64,000 nucleotides of DNA from Ancrocorticia sp. (GTDB lineage: Bacteria; Actinomycetota; Actinomycetes; Actinomycetales; Actinomycetaceae), in the NCBI GenBank assembly GCA_022648165.1, contig JALCLX010000001.1, forward strand, positions 1 to 64,000, in the 5' to 3' direction. Below the pieces are notes generated by a model. That model was not told the origin of the DNA. It saw only the letters and a program-made list of their open reading frames with translations, and did no database searches. Numbering within the stretch: position 1 is the first letter of the stretch; every line of letters begins with the position of its first letter. Below are positions 1 through 9,572 of the stretch, piece after piece. The translations under genes and the position numbers were made by a program.

Positions 1-51
1 TCCTCACGATCCACCAATATTCAGTTACCTTGGTACTGTCTTAACGCAACA

Positions 52-780
52 TCAGCGGTTTGCCGCCCATCGCGATGGCATAGCATGGCTGCCATCTACA
101 GCCGGCGCCCTTCCCGCCCAGGCACCAGGTTCTGCCACATCTTTGCCGCTCATAGAATACGGGTACGCCAGCGCGTGGCGCACAGTGGCACTTGCGATCC
201 TCACAGTCCGGCCGATCTCCAGTTCATTCAACTGTCCCAGGCCAGGTTCTAGCAGGCGCAAGAAGAACGGACCCATCAGCACCTCAATTAAGAGCTCAGA
301 AATCTCCCGCGGCATCTGTTCAGTAAGGCCAAATATCTCGCCTCTTCGTGCCGCGCGAAGCACGATCTTCTCAAGCGAATCCCTCCGTTCATCCAAGAAC
401 AGCTCAGAAAACGTTGCGGTTTCACCAGGATGATCGGAAAGATACATGAGCCACGCATTCATGCACCGCTGCACCAGAACGTCCGCGAAAAAGCCTGCCT
501 GGCGTTTCTCAAACGCCCACAGATCGCCATCAAGAGAACCTGAATCCGCAAGCGGACCATCCGAATTCTTCAGCTGCACAATCGCAGGAATTAGATCCAC
601 CACTGAAGCATAACGGCGATAGAAAGCAGATTTACTGGTCTCCGCGGCACGCACCACTGCCTCTACCGTAGCCTTAGCGAATCCTTCTTCCTCGATAATG
701 CGAGCTGCTGCCTGGACCAACCGCACGTCAATGCTGCTATCCCGTTCCCTTCCACAATTGGTTCTTTCTGCGGCATCCAT
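52..780 (-). CDS. TetR-family transcriptional regulator
   Basis: A 242-residue TetR-type repressor. The N-terminal helix-turn-helix lies at about residues 25-62 and includes the typical segment SKSAFYRRYASV; the C-terminal ligand and dimer domain is divergent, so the ligand cannot be predicted. The ATG at 780 is preferred because GAGGAG stands 8 bases upstream; a GTG 27 bases further upstream has no ribosome site. The gene follows the last chemotaxis gene on the same strand after a gap of about 55 bases, so it could be read through from the motility operon, but nothing shows that it regulates motility. No target operator is recognised at this end of the window. Confidence 0.85.
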   Translation of the reverse strand: MDAAERTNCGRERDSSIDVRLVQAAARIIEEEGFAKATVEAVVRAAETSKSAFYRRYASVVDLIPAIVQLKNSDGPLADSGSLDGDLWAFEKRQAGFFADVLVQRCMNAWLMYLSDHPGETATFSELFLDERRDSLEKIVLRAARRGEIFGLTEQMPREISELLIEVLMGPFFLRLLEPGLGQLNELEIGRTVRIASATVRHALAYPYSMSGKDVAEPGAWAGRAPAVDGSHAMPSRWAANR

Positions 781-835
781 CCGTATATCTCCTCGCTTCT
801 CACTCACCGGGCGCTGCTGTCACTTATTCCAGCTG

Positions 836-1339
836 CTACTTGATAAGCACTGACATCTTCCCGTCTCCATATCCGCGGACACTCACACGTGCGTCGAGCC
901 GCGGCACATACCCACGCAGCCACGTTGCAACAGGCGCGGGTAGAACGCCCGTCGCGGTTTCATACAACTGGCTGAGCTTCAGATGGGGTGCACCATCAAC
1001 ATTGAAAAGGGACGACATAATGTTGAACACTTCATAAAGGTTCTCCAACAGGCCCTCGGGTAGCACTCCCATACCGGCGGCGTCGTCGACAACGCGTGGT
1101 GGCATCAACGCGATTGACGCTCCTAAAGCCGCACCGAGTGGAACATCCACCGCGATAAGAGCCATCGAGGCGTCCGTGGCGTCTTCGATGAACTCAGCCA
1201 CAACCAAGCCCTCCTCCGTGGCTGGCGTCAAGCTTTCTGACCCCACCTCAAAATCCACGTCTCGGCCAATGGTTCCCTCAAGAATTTCCCGCACCGCCGC
1301 GGCGTCAGGCAGCGGCGTGTTCTGCATAAACGCGCTCAT
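836..1339 (-). CDS. CheX/CheC-like chemotaxis phosphatase homologue
   Basis: A 167-residue protein with the fold signature of the CheC/CheX/FliY group. Residues 103-106 read EVFN, matching the ExxN catalytic motif these phosphatases use to dephosphorylate CheY-P. Only one such motif is visible, as in CheX. The start overlaps the stop of the preceding cheY (ATGA), so translation is probably coupled and the pair may work together. Sequence similarity outside the motif is weak. It could instead be a degenerate CheX-like scaffold. The family call is inferred from the motif and the gene order. Confidence 0.6.
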   Translation of the reverse strand: MSAFMQNTPLPDAAAVREILEGTIGRDVDFEVGSESLTPATEEGLVVAEFIEDATDASMALIAVDVPLGAALGASIALMPPRVVDDAAGMGVLPEGLLENLYEVFNIMSSLFNVDGAPHLKLSQLYETATGVLPAPVATWLRGYVPRLDARVSVRGYGDGKMSVLIK

Positions 1340-1698
1340 GCTAGGAAAGGTTCGATCGTCGCGCGGAACATCTCCGGCGTAAACGGCTTCGCAATGAGGA
1401 ACAACGCCCCGGCTTCTTCAGCAAGCCCACGCATCTCCGCCGAGCCTTCAGACGTTACGAATCCAACAGGCACATCAGAGCCGTTCACACGCAACTCGTT
1501 CAGCATCTCGAGTCCCGTCATCTCCGGCATGTTCCAATCTGAAAGAACCAGATCCGGCTCATCGCGCAACACGTAGTCCAGTGCATCCGCACCATTCGCT
1601 GCTTCGTCAAACTCCCAATCGTCGAAACCTGCTTGCCGTAGCGTTCTCACAACGATCCGGCGCATCACTCTGCTATCATCAGCGATCAAAACCCTCAC
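1336..1698 (-). CDS. cheY: CheY-like response regulator (second copy)
   Basis: A 120-residue single receiver domain. The acidic pocket is D7/D8, the phosphoacceptor is D54, T82 follows strand 4 and K104 lies in the KPF motif, so all catalytic residues of a receiver are present. There is no output domain, so it should act by binding the flagellar switch or another protein. The start is a GTG at 1698 with GGAGGTG 7 bases upstream; it overlaps the stop of the upstream cheX-like gene (GTGA). Longer in-frame readings would run into that gene and were rejected. It is one of two CheY proteins in this cluster, each followed by a CheX-like gene. Confidence 0.88.
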   Translation of the reverse strand: MRVLIADDSRVMRRIVVRTLRQAGFDDWEFDEAANGADALDYVLRDEPDLVLSDWNMPEMTGLEMLNELRVNGSDVPVGFVTSEGSAEMRGLAEEAGALFLIAKPFTPEMFRATIEPFLA

Positions 1699-2237
1699 TG
1701 AGAAACACCTCCATTGCCTTCTTCGTCCAAGTCCCACAAAGAAACCATCACTAGCTTTCCCCGCCACTCCAGCGGAACCTCGCAGCGTACCCGACCTGAG
1801 CCCTCAGGGATCGACGTTGCAACAGAGGGAAGCGTCAGGCGGGAGCTATCTGCCATCATCGATTTAATGTTTCCTCCCACCACATTTGCTAACTCGCCTA
1901 ACGCATCCAGAACATCGGCCGTATCAACGTTTTCTTCCACGCCGATCCCCAACAACGCCCGTGTCAGGTCCGAGCAGGTATCGTTATCCAACGAAATTGC
2001 CGCGCGCATCCCAAGGTTCCCATGCACGTCCACCCACGCACACAATGGGGCCTCCCAGTCGGGGATCTCTTTGGTCCACGAATGGACGCCGGCCGCATCG
2101 CCGTCGATCATGGAAGAAAACACTTCTGACACTATCGTGCGCACTTGCTCTTCTAGATCCACGTGACCCTCCACAATCGTCTGATCGTCCATATCGAGCC
2201 CTGCATCGTTCAATCCCGCCGCATTCCGTGGCATCAT
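1695..2237 (-). CDS. cheX: CheX-family chemotaxis phosphatase
   Basis: A 180-residue CheX-like protein. The segment DALGELANVVGGN (about residues 111-123) contains the ExxN motif (E115, N118) with the small-residue helix typical of CheX/CheC phosphatases that remove phosphate from CheY. I place the start at the ATG at 2237, which overlaps the stop of the preceding cheY (ATGA); the open frame runs further upstream, but only inside cheY. No cheZ is present, as expected for a Gram-positive, so this protein and the second CheX-like one are the probable signal-termination step. Confidence 0.72.
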   Translation of the reverse strand: MMPRNAAGLNDAGLDMDDQTIVEGHVDLEEQVRTIVSEVFSSMIDGDAAGVHSWTKEIPDWEAPLCAWVDVHGNLGMRAAISLDNDTCSDLTRALLGIGVEENVDTADVLDALGELANVVGGNIKSMMADSSRLTLPSVATSIPEGSGRVRCEVPLEWRGKLVMVSLWDLDEEGNGGVSQ

Positions 2238-2614
2238 CGCTCCGAATCTTCCAATAGCCCAAGCAGCTCCAACTTCTCCCGCAACGCCTCCGGAGTGAAC
2301 GGCTTCATCAGATATTCGTGCGCTCCCGCTGCTAGAGCGCGAACGATTTGATTTTGGCTGGTCTCCGTTGTCACCATCATCAACGTGATCGCCCGCCATT
2401 GCCGGCATGCCCGCACGCGCGTTACGAATGTCAGCCCGTCCATCACTGGCATATTCCAATCGATACATGCCAGGTCAACATTCACACCTGATTCGAGCAC
2501 ATCTAGCGCTGCCTGCCCGTTCTCCGCCTGAACAACATCAAATCCGAACTTCTCCAGTTGATTGCCTATCATGCGCCGCATAACACGCGAATCATCTACT
2601 ACCAGTGCCTTCAT
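2234..2614 (-). CDS. cheY: Chemotaxis response regulator CheY
   Basis: A 126-residue stand-alone receiver domain with D7/D8, phosphoacceptor D52, T82/T83 and K104 all present. It should accept phosphate from CheA and act on the flagellar switch. It starts 3 bases after the cheR stop and ends overlapping the next gene, a CheX-like phosphatase. It is closely related to the second receiver further downstream; which of the two is the main switch-binding CheY cannot be decided from sequence. Confidence 0.92.
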   Translation of the reverse strand: MKALVVDDSRVMRRMIGNQLEKFGFDVVQAENGQAALDVLESGVNVDLACIDWNMPVMDGLTFVTRVRACRQWRAITLMMVTTETSQNQIVRALAAGAHEYLMKPFTPEALREKLELLGLLEDSER

Positions 2615-2617
2615 TCG

Positions 2618-3430
2618 TCACGCCCCTTGCCAACGGTAGACAGAACCCTTAACCACATCGATGCGCTGCCAGCCGTTCGGGCCACCGTCGTAGGGCGTTT
2701 CCGCTGCACCCAGAAAGAGGTAACCACCAGGAGCCACCACGTGTGATACGCGCTCCAAGATGGCGCGCTTTGTCGCCTGATCGAAATAGATCAGCACATT
2801 GCGCAGAAAGACAACATCAAACGGTCCGCAGCACGGAACCGGCCCAAGCAAGTTGTGCTGCCGGAAAGTCACTTTCTCCCGGATGCGCTGATCAATCACC
2901 CAGCCGGTTCCCGACCTGCGGAAGTATCGCACCAACATAGGCGCAGGCAAACCACGGTTCATTTCGAACTGGGTATACTCACCCCGTATTGCCTTCTCCA
3001 GCACTTGCTTAGATAAGTCCGTGGCGATGATAGAGAATCTGCTATCGGGAAGATCCAACAACGTCATTGCGATACTGTAAGGCTCTTGGCCTGTGGAACA
3101 CGCTGCAGACCAAATCCGCAAGTCACCCCGGTTCTTCTCTCTACGATCCGGGTAAACATGTTCACGCAGAATCTGGAACGGACTAACGTCGCGCATCCAG
3201 CTCGTTTCATTAGTAGTCAATGCCTCAACAACCGCGCTCAACGCTGCCTGATCGTTGTGAACGATAGAAACGTACTCGTCTACAGCGTTGGGACCATTCA
3301 TGCCCTTCGCGCGTGCCAGCGGAAGCAACCGGCTCTCAACAAGATACTCTTTGCCCGGCCCTAACTGGATTGCACTTCGCTGCCGCACCAAGTCGCTCAC
3401 AAACGCGAAGGTTTGCGTGGATACGCTCAT
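2618..3430 (-). CDS. cheR: Chemotaxis protein methyltransferase CheR
   Basis: A 270-residue S-adenosylmethionine-dependent glutamate methyltransferase that methylates MCP receptors. An N-terminal helical CheR domain is followed by the SAM-binding core; the segment IWSAACSTGQEPYSIAM (from about residue 107) is the characteristic motif I, preceded by TTNETSWMRD. The ATG at 3430 overlaps the cheB stop (ATGA). Upstream in-frame sequence is the antisense-like tail of cheB and was excluded. Length is normal for the family and no TPR extension is present. Confidence 0.95.
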   Translation of the reverse strand: MSVSTQTFAFVSDLVRQRSAIQLGPGKEYLVESRLLPLARAKGMNGPNAVDEYVSIVHNDQAALSAVVEALTTNETSWMRDVSPFQILREHVYPDRREKNRGDLRIWSAACSTGQEPYSIAMTLLDLPDSRFSIIATDLSKQVLEKAIRGEYTQFEMNRGLPAPMLVRYFRRSGTGWVIDQRIREKVTFRQHNLLGPVPCCGPFDVVFLRNVLIYFDQATKRAILERVSHVVAPGGYLFLGAAETPYDGGPNGWQRIDVVKGSVYRWQGA

Positions 3431-4566
3431 GCCGCACCACCCAGAGCTTTCTGGACCGCCCGCCCGATCTGGGAGAGTGGTAAGACCACGTCTGCCGCAC
3501 CCGCAGCAACCACCACCCCCGGCATTCCCCACACCACGCTCGATTCCGCATCCTGCGCAATCACAGCTCCACCGGCGTCCACGATCGCGCGTGCGCCCTG
3601 TGCACCGTCTGAACCCATACCGGTCAACACAACTGCGAGCAACTTTCCTGCCGTAGCGGCTACCGCTGATTCAAACAGCACGTCAACCGATGGCCGAACG
3701 TAATTTCGCGGGGCACTATCGTCAAGCCGTGCGAAGAAACTCCCGGAGCGTTCCACTACGCGAAGATGCCATCCGCCAGGCGCCATATAGATCGTGCCTA
3801 CGCGCATCTGTTCGCCATCAGACGCCTCCACCACGCGATTTGGCCCCACATGGTCCAGACGTCCCGCCAGTTGCTTCGTGAATACGGGCGGCATATGTTG
3901 CACAATCGCGGCCGGCACCGGAAACGCTTCCGTGACCGAACTCAATAGCTGGACCAGCGCGTTCGGTCCCCCGGTTGAAGACCCGATCACCACCAGCTGT
4001 GCATCCCGCATCACCCGTGGCCACGTAGAACCTGGCCTCGCTCTACCTCGCGCCGCTACCGACGACGGCGTCGTCCCACAAAAACTCCGCGGAATAAGCT
4101 TGCGCCGTCGCGGGTCCAACGCGTGGACACGAGGAAGCAACTCGTCTGCCACCTGATGCAAGGATTGCTCAAGTCCGCCCGTCCCGCTGGGCTTGGTTAC
4201 GTAGTCGGATGCGCCAGCTGCGAGCGCATCGAGGGTAGCCGAAGCACCCCGCAAAGTGAGCGTAGAGAACATGATGATGGGATTATTGAATCCTTGCGCG
4301 CGAAGTTCGCGCACCACCGTGATGCCATCCATCTCCGGCATCTCGATGTCCATCGTGACCATGTCCGGATGCAAGGTTTGGACCTTCTTGAGCGCGATCA
4401 CACCATTTGCTGCGGTACCCACAACTTCAACGTCCGCATCGCGCTCAAGCGCCTGCGATACCAGCCGTCTGATCAGTGCCGAATCGTCCACCACAACAAT
4501 CCGAATGGGATGCTGGACTTCTGATCGGTCGTCCGGCTGGCTGCTCCCTAAACCAGAAAGCAACAT
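3427..4566 (-). CDS. cheB: Chemotaxis response regulator protein-glutamate methylesterase CheB
   Basis: A 379-residue two-domain protein. The receiver (residues about 21-135) has D27/D28, phosphoacceptor D73 and K125. The C-terminal esterase has the catalytic serine in GSSTGG (195-200), histidine in QHMPP (H224) and aspartate in TGMGSDG (D320). It demethylates or deamidates MCPs when phosphorylated by CheA, opposing CheR. The gene begins 3 bases after the mcp stop and overlaps cheR, so adaptation enzymes and receptor are co-expressed. Confidence 0.96.
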   Translation of the reverse strand: MLLSGLGSSQPDDRSEVQHPIRIVVVDDSALIRRLVSQALERDADVEVVGTAANGVIALKKVQTLHPDMVTMDIEMPEMDGITVVRELRAQGFNNPIIMFSTLTLRGASATLDALAAGASDYVTKPSGTGGLEQSLHQVADELLPRVHALDPRRRKLIPRSFCGTTPSSVAARGRARPGSTWPRVMRDAQLVVIGSSTGGPNALVQLLSSVTEAFPVPAAIVQHMPPVFTKQLAGRLDHVGPNRVVEASDGEQMRVGTIYMAPGGWHLRVVERSGSFFARLDDSAPRNYVRPSVDVLFESAVAATAGKLLAVVLTGMGSDGAQGARAIVDAGGAVIAQDAESSVVWGMPGVVVAAGAADVVLPLSQIGRAVQKALGGAA

Positions 4567-4569
4567 GGA

Positions 4570-6231
4570 TCAGTACCTAAATCTCGCTACCATCTGCTGG
4601 GAATCTTCCGCCATCTTCGCCAGCTCCGCTACCGCTGTACGTACACCATCAAGAACCTGCGTGCTCTCGGACGTCAGCTGTGCCACCGAGCCGATGTTTT
4701 GCGCGATCTCGCCGGAGCCTCCAGCTACCTCGTTAATGGAGCGAGTCATTTCGTTTGTCGTGGCGGTCTGTTCTTCCACTGCCGAGGCAATCGCCATCTG
4801 ATGGGAGTTAATCTCCTCAACTATGGAGGAAATCTCACCAATCACTGTCACGGCCTGCTGGGTGTCAGACTGAATAGCAGCTACCCTGCGGGCGATATCT
4901 TCTGAAGACTTCGCAGTTTCCTGAGCTAAATCTTTCACCTCTCCCGCCACCACTGCAAAGCCCTTGCCAGCTTCTCCAGCGCGTGCCGCCTCAATTGTGG
5001 CGTTGAGTGCCAACAAATTGGTCTGTTCCGCAATAGAAGTAATGACCTTAATTACTTCACCGATCTCCTGGCTAGATTCGCCCAGGCGTGCCACCTGATC
5101 GTTCGCTTCTGCGGCTTTGCCAGCCGCGTTGCCGGCCACCTTCGCGGCTTCGCTCGCAGACTTCGCGATCTCGCGGATCGAAGCGCCCATCTGCTCGGCT
5201 CCAGCGGCCACCGATTGGATGGTGCTTGAAACTTCTTCTGCAGCGGATGCAACAACAGCGGATTGTTCATTCGCACGCTGAGCGCCTGCGTTGACTTGTT
5301 CTGTTGACGCACTTAGCTCCTCTGCGCTGCTTGCGACGTTCGTGACCACGGTTCCCAGGCCACTCAATGTTGCGCACAAATCCTCCTGTGCCGCATTGAG
5401 CTCATGCGCCATCGCTCCAATTTCGTCGCGACTTTGAATATCAAGCCGTTGCGTCAGGTCTCCAGTCCCAATCTTCTCAATAACGGCACGCATTTGCCGG
5501 ATGCCCTTCAGCACCTGATGGACCGACCACGATGCCATAACCGCACCGAGCACGATACCTATGAGCGCAATAATCAGCAGAACTCTGACAGAAGAACTAG
5601 CCTCAGCCTGTGCCTGCCCAGCATATGATTCGCCACTCTTCACTATTCCTTGTTCCAGATCATCCATTGAAGTCATCACGTCAGTCATCGTGGGAAGGAT
5701 CTGCTTCGAATACATTGTGTAGAACTGGTCCACGTCCTGATCCGCAATAGGTAACGCCTCTGCGGTGAGCTGGGTGTATGCGTCGAAAGATGTGGCCATC
5801 TGATCATAGGTCTGTTGATTGAGCTCTTTGCTGTCGAGTGCCTCCATCGCAGTCTTTGTGGCCGCCTCAGCCTCAAGCATCTGTGATTTGATATCGGGAC
5901 GGTCTGCTGCATCCGCCAAAGCATATTGGAGCAAACGCGCTCTTGCGCGTTGGTACTCTCTTTGCGCATCAAATAGTGCAGTAGATGGCTTCACACCCTC
6001 GTTCTCGATATTCTCAATACCATTGGCGAGCGAAAGCATCCGAGACATCCCCGTGCCTGAAATTACGCAAACTACGAGAATAAAAACAAAACCCGCGAAG
6101 CCTAGTCGCACAGCTATCGGTAAATCGTTGAGACGTCGCCGCCTCGAACGTTTCGCACTGTCTGCCTGAGTTGTCGACTCCCGTTGCGCCACACTGTTCG
6201 GGACATCTTCGTGGCTTATGGTCGATGCCAT
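4570..6231 (-). CDS. mcp: Methyl-accepting chemotaxis protein
   Basis: A 553-residue transmembrane receptor. A hydrophobic segment near residues 47-69 and a second around 215-240 flank an extracytoplasmic helical domain of four-helix-bundle type. A HAMP domain follows, then the signalling domain with the conserved hairpin around [17 protein letters not shown]. The start at 6231 has AAGGAG 7 bases upstream; an ATG further upstream has no such site. It is the only MCP in the window. A sigma-28-type promoter lies about 80-110 bases upstream, so the receptor can be transcribed separately from cheA-cheW. The ligand is unknown. Confidence 0.95.
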   Translation of the reverse strand: MASTISHEDVPNSVAQRESTTQADSAKRSRRRRLNDLPIAVRLGFAGFVFILVVCVISGTGMSRMLSLANGIENIENEGVKPSTALFDAQREYQRARARLLQYALADAADRPDIKSQMLEAEAATKTAMEALDSKELNQQTYDQMATSFDAYTQLTAEALPIADQDVDQFYTMYSKQILPTMTDVMTSMDDLEQGIVKSGESYAGQAQAEASSSVRVLLIIALIGIVLGAVMASWSVHQVLKGIRQMRAVIEKIGTGDLTQRLDIQSRDEIGAMAHELNAAQEDLCATLSGLGTVVTNVASSAEELSASTEQVNAGAQRANEQSAVVASAAEEVSSTIQSVAAGAEQMGASIREIAKSASEAAKVAGNAAGKAAEANDQVARLGESSQEIGEVIKVITSIAEQTNLLALNATIEAARAGEAGKGFAVVAGEVKDLAQETAKSSEDIARRVAAIQSDTQQAVTVIGEISSIVEEINSHQMAIASAVEEQTATTNEMTRSINEVAGGSGEIAQNIGSVAQLTSESTQVLDGVRTAVAELAKMAEDSQQMVARFRY

Positions 6232-6311
6232 AATTTGCTCCTTCATCCATGAATTGCATACCGGGAGCTCCACTCATCCTGAGGCGCGTAATTCCCCGGT
6301 TATCATCCAAC

Positions 6312-6339
6312 TAATCGGCAGAACCGAATGATTTTGTTA
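6312..6339 (-). promoter_or_regulatory. Candidate sigma-28 promoter for mcp
   Basis: On the minus strand a -10 box GCCGATTA (6312-6319) is preceded by TAAC (6336-6339) with a 16-base spacer. The flagellar sigma consensus is TAAA-15-GCCGATAA, so the -10 is good and the -35 slightly off in base and spacing. It lies between cheW and mcp, the expected place for a late-class promoter. Confidence 0.5.
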
Positions 6340-6416
6340 TGTGTTTTCAGGAACAGAAAGTTCCCGGCTATCCTCGCGCCACATCACCGCGTCCACTCTC
6401 ACGATTTCACTTAATC

Positions 6417-6845
6417 TCATGCCGGCGCAGATATCATCGCTGATTCCACATCGAGTGCCAATAACAGCCGATCAGGAAGCTTGTAGGATCCCTGCACCAA
6501 AGAACGAAGTTCTCCCTGTAACGTCTGCGGCGGAGCTTCAAACTGAGATTCGTCGACTGCAACGACATCCCCGATTCGATCCACAACGAACGAAACTGGT
6601 TCCTTCCGGCGGTTGACCACCACCACCATTTTGTGGCTCAGTTCTTCCGTTCGGCCTAGCCCCAACCTTGCACGCAGGTCAATGGAAAGCACCACTTGGC
6701 CACGCAAGTTGACAAGGCCTGCAATCTCGTCTGACGCCAAAGGAACCTCAGTAGTTGCGCGCTGCGGCAATACCTCCTGTACATTATTCACATCGATTCC
6801 GTAAAGGTATTGGTCAACCGTGAATGTGACAAATTGTCGGAGCAT
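6417..6845 (-). CDS. cheW: Chemotaxis coupling protein CheW
   Basis: A 142-residue single CheW domain that links CheA to the MCP arrays. The regions VTFTVDQYLYGIDVNNVQEV at the N-terminus and GLVNLRGQVVLSIDLRARLG in the middle are typical of the family (a glycine/arginine LRG loop that contacts receptors). It starts one base after the cheA stop, so coupling and kinase are made together. About 185 bases without a gene separate it from mcp and hold the sigma-28 promoter. Confidence 0.95.
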   Translation of the reverse strand: MLRQFVTFTVDQYLYGIDVNNVQEVLPQRATTEVPLASDEIAGLVNLRGQVVLSIDLRARLGLGRTEELSHKMVVVVNRRKEPVSFVVDRIGDVVAVDESQFEAPPQTLQGELRSLVQGSYKLPDRLLLALDVESAMISAPA

Positions 6846-6846
6846 C

Positions 6847-9144
6847 TCATACCCCCGTGGCCGATGGCGTGGTCAATGACGAATGCGCCAATTCATCAAA
6901 AACATGTGAATCGAAGTCTCTTTCCGGGTACGCCAGCCGGAAAAGCGAGGGAAGATCAACAAGTTCCGTCACAGCTCCACCTACTACGGCGGAGCCATTC
7001 AGGCCGTTGCCCGAAATATCGGAACTCTCCTCCGGAACATAATCCACGATGTCCAACACTTGTGTTACAGAAATCGCGATGGTTGTCTCCTCCACTGTGA
7101 GAATAATGATCAACAGATCATCTACGTCCGCATCGCCATACGCCGAAAGAGCGTTCTCCAGCCGCACCATAGGTACGAGTTCGCCACGATACTGAACTAC
7201 TTCACGTGATGCCACTCGCTCGATTCGCTCCGATTCCATCCGTTCCAAGCGCGTGACGGCACCGAGCGGGATGCCCACCCGGCGCCCGTCAGCGATCGAA
7301 ACGACAAGCAGTTGCCCAGTGGACTTCATTGCTTCATCCATCGTGCGTTGCTCAATTTGTTGCGCCTCTAGCAAAGAAACAGTGTCATTAGGCAATGCCC
7401 GGCGCGCGATCGCCTGTATGTCCAAAATCAACGCCACAGTCCCGTCACCCAACACGGTGGCACCAGAATAGAGCCCCACCTGTTTCACGCGCTGGCTCAG
7501 TGGTTTAACAACGATTTCCTCATTGTTGAGCACGCGGTCAACCATCAGTCCAAAGCGTTGCTGGTCAACCTGCATCACAGCAATGACGCTCTCTCCATTA
7601 GCTTCTAGCCCTAGCACCTCTGCTAGTGACACTAGCGGGAGCAGCGCTCCACGCAAGCGATACACCGGAGCCGAACCTACATACTCGATGCCATGTGCGC
7701 CGTCGGTCTCCTCAATAGCAACCAACTCAAGCAAGTTGATCTGCGCAATTGCAAAAACGTTTGCCCCGCATTCCACGGTCAGCGTAGGCATAATCGCAAG
7801 CGTCAGCGGAATCCGTAGGCGCCACGTAGTACCTTCGCCTACCACAGACTCCAGATCAACTGAACCGCCGATATTCTCTATGTTCGCACGCACTACGTCC
7901 ATGCCTACACCGCGTCCCGAAACACTCGTTACCGTGGTAGAGGTTGAGAATCCAGGTTCAAAGAGCAAATCGCGAACGTCGGATAGCGAGAGGGATTGAA
8001 CTTGAGCCTCCGTGCGGAGTCCCTTCGCAACTGCTGCGCGGCCAACTGCCTGCGGATCAATACCGTATCCGTCGTCGGAAACCTCCACCACTACCTGGCC
8101 GCCCGCGTGGTATGCACGCAATGTAACGGTTCCTTGGCGCGGTTTACCGTGCGCCTCACGGACGTCAGGCGGCTCAATCCCATGATCTACAGCGTTGCGT
8201 ACCAAGTGTGTAAGCGGATCCTTAACCGCTTCAAGCAGCGACCGATCCAGCTCGGTTTCCCGGCCTTCCATCACCAGGTTAACTTCGCGCCCTAAGCTTG
8301 TGCCCAGGTCGCGCACCACACGCGGCATACGGGACCACAGGTGGTCGATCGGTTGCATGCGGGTCTTCATCACGCCTTCTTGCAGCTCTCCCGAGATAAG
8401 GTTGAGCTGCTGCGTGGCGCGCTGCAATTCCACGTTCTCGAATTCAGACACCATTCGGTCTATCTGGTTTCGCACCAGGACCAGTTCACCCACCTGGCGC
8501 ATCAGCGCATCAAGCAAGCTGACGTCCACACGGACCGTTGTCTCAGCAACTGAACGCACTTGGCTTTCTGCACCAGGCGTATCAGAAGTTTGTGAAACCT
8601 CAAGGGCTGGTTCTGATTCTTTGCCAGGGGTCTCGGTTTGTGATGCACCGTGCGGTGCGGCACTTGCCTCCACTTGAGGTTCTGGATGCGCCTTGGGCTG
8701 TGGCTCTGCTTCAACTTGCTGAACTGGCTTAGCCTGCTGGGCTGGCTCGTTTTCTTGGACCGCTTCTTCAAGCGAATCGATTGCCTGCAAAATCTCTGAG
8801 GAGTCAACGGACGAATCGCTTTTCCCTGCTTCAATCGCCCCCAACATCTCCCGTAGAACATCGGTGAGCAGCAGCAACACATCCGTGGTAGGGCGATCCA
8901 TCACACGTTTACCATCGCGGAGCTCCGCTAGAAGGTTTTCACCAGAATGCGAAACCTTCTCCAAAGTATCGAGCCCTAGGAATCCACTGGTTCCCTTGAT
9001 TGTATGAACGGTGCGAAAGATGCTACTCAACAACGCATGCGAACTAGGATCGCTTTCTAGCGCGACCAAATCTTGGTCAAGCTGATCAAGATTCTCATAA
9101 CTCTCAGCCAGAAACTCCTGGATGATGTCATCCATCTCGTCCAA
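6847..9144 (-). CDS. cheA: Chemotaxis histidine kinase CheA
   Basis: A 765-residue kinase. Domain order: HPt with phosphohistidine in TVHTIKG (about H47), a Pro/Gln/Glu-rich linker at about 130-195 where a CheY-binding P2 domain would normally lie, dimerisation helices, HATPase with HLVRNAVDHGIE and GVGMDVV, a CheW-like P5 domain, then a second CheW-like domain in the last 150-180 residues. Start: a TTG at 9144 has GGAGGTG 5 bases upstream and is preferred; the ATG at 9135, three codons later, is possible. A gap of about 140 bases separates it from csrA. The missing P2 and the extra C-terminal CheW-like domain are unusual. Confidence 0.95.
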   Translation of the reverse strand: MDEMDDIIQEFLAESYENLDQLDQDLVALESDPSSHALLSSIFRTVHTIKGTSGFLGLDTLEKVSHSGENLLAELRDGKRVMDRPTTDVLLLLTDVLREMLGAIEAGKSDSSVDSSEILQAIDSLEEAVQENEPAQQAKPVQQVEAEPQPKAHPEPQVEASAAPHGASQTETPGKESEPALEVSQTSDTPGAESQVRSVAETTVRVDVSLLDALMRQVGELVLVRNQIDRMVSEFENVELQRATQQLNLISGELQEGVMKTRMQPIDHLWSRMPRVVRDLGTSLGREVNLVMEGRETELDRSLLEAVKDPLTHLVRNAVDHGIEPPDVREAHGKPRQGTVTLRAYHAGGQVVVEVSDDGYGIDPQAVGRAAVAKGLRTEAQVQSLSLSDVRDLLFEPGFSTSTTVTSVSGRGVGMDVVRANIENIGGSVDLESVVGEGTTWRLRIPLTLAIMPTLTVECGANVFAIAQINLLELVAIEETDGAHGIEYVGSAPVYRLRGALLPLVSLAEVLGLEANGESVIAVMQVDQQRFGLMVDRVLNNEEIVVKPLSQRVKQVGLYSGATVLGDGTVALILDIQAIARRALPNDTVSLLEAQQIEQRTMDEAMKSTGQLLVVSIADGRRVGIPLGAVTRLERMESERIERVASREVVQYRGELVPMVRLENALSAYGDADVDDLLIIILTVEETTIAISVTQVLDIVDYVPEESSDISGNGLNGSAVVGGAVTELVDLPSLFRLAYPERDFDSHVFDELAHSSLTTPSATGV

Positions 9145-9286
9145 GAGCCCACCTCCATGCGCGCCAACGATACTTCCTGTATCACCTAGATATTCGTACG
9201 CACCGCGGCGAACTTGAGTGATTCCGAAGAATTGACAGGTAAGGCTACCGGCTTTCCACGCCACCACGCATGGCTGCGAAGGCCAC

Positions 9287-9514
9287 CTATGCCGGTCTGG
9301 TCAGCTTCCGCAAAGACTGCAGCACCGAATTATCGGCGCAGGCCGCTTGCTTATTCGCTTCTGCAGTTTCGCGTACTTCGGCCCTATTGATCTGGATATC
9401 GCGCGGAGCTTCAATGCCGATGCGCACAGTTTCGCTCTTAGCATCAACCACCGTGATGATGATGTCATCACCTATCACGATCTTCTCACCGACGCGTCGG
9501 CTTAGCACCAGCAT
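9287..9514 (-). CDS. csrA: Carbon storage regulator CsrA
   Basis: A 75-residue RNA-binding protein. It opens with MLVLSRRVGEKIVIGDDI and carries the RIGIEAPR segment, both diagnostic of CsrA, which binds GGA motifs at ribosome sites as a dimer. In Gram-positive bacteria CsrA represses flagellin translation and is sequestered by FliW. Here csrA lies at the end of the basal-body operon after flhA, while fliW is at the other end of the locus after flgL. GGA motifs in the fliC leader make fliC the obvious target. The C-terminal tail beyond about residue 60 is variable. Confidence 0.95.
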   Translation of the reverse strand: MLVLSRRVGEKIVIGDDIIITVVDAKSETVRIGIEAPRDIQINRAEVRETAEANKQAACADNSVLQSLRKLTRPA

Positions 9515-9572
9515 AGGCTCTCACCATTCACTCATCATCATCCGCGGTCAATACTAGCGCCAGAATAGCCAG

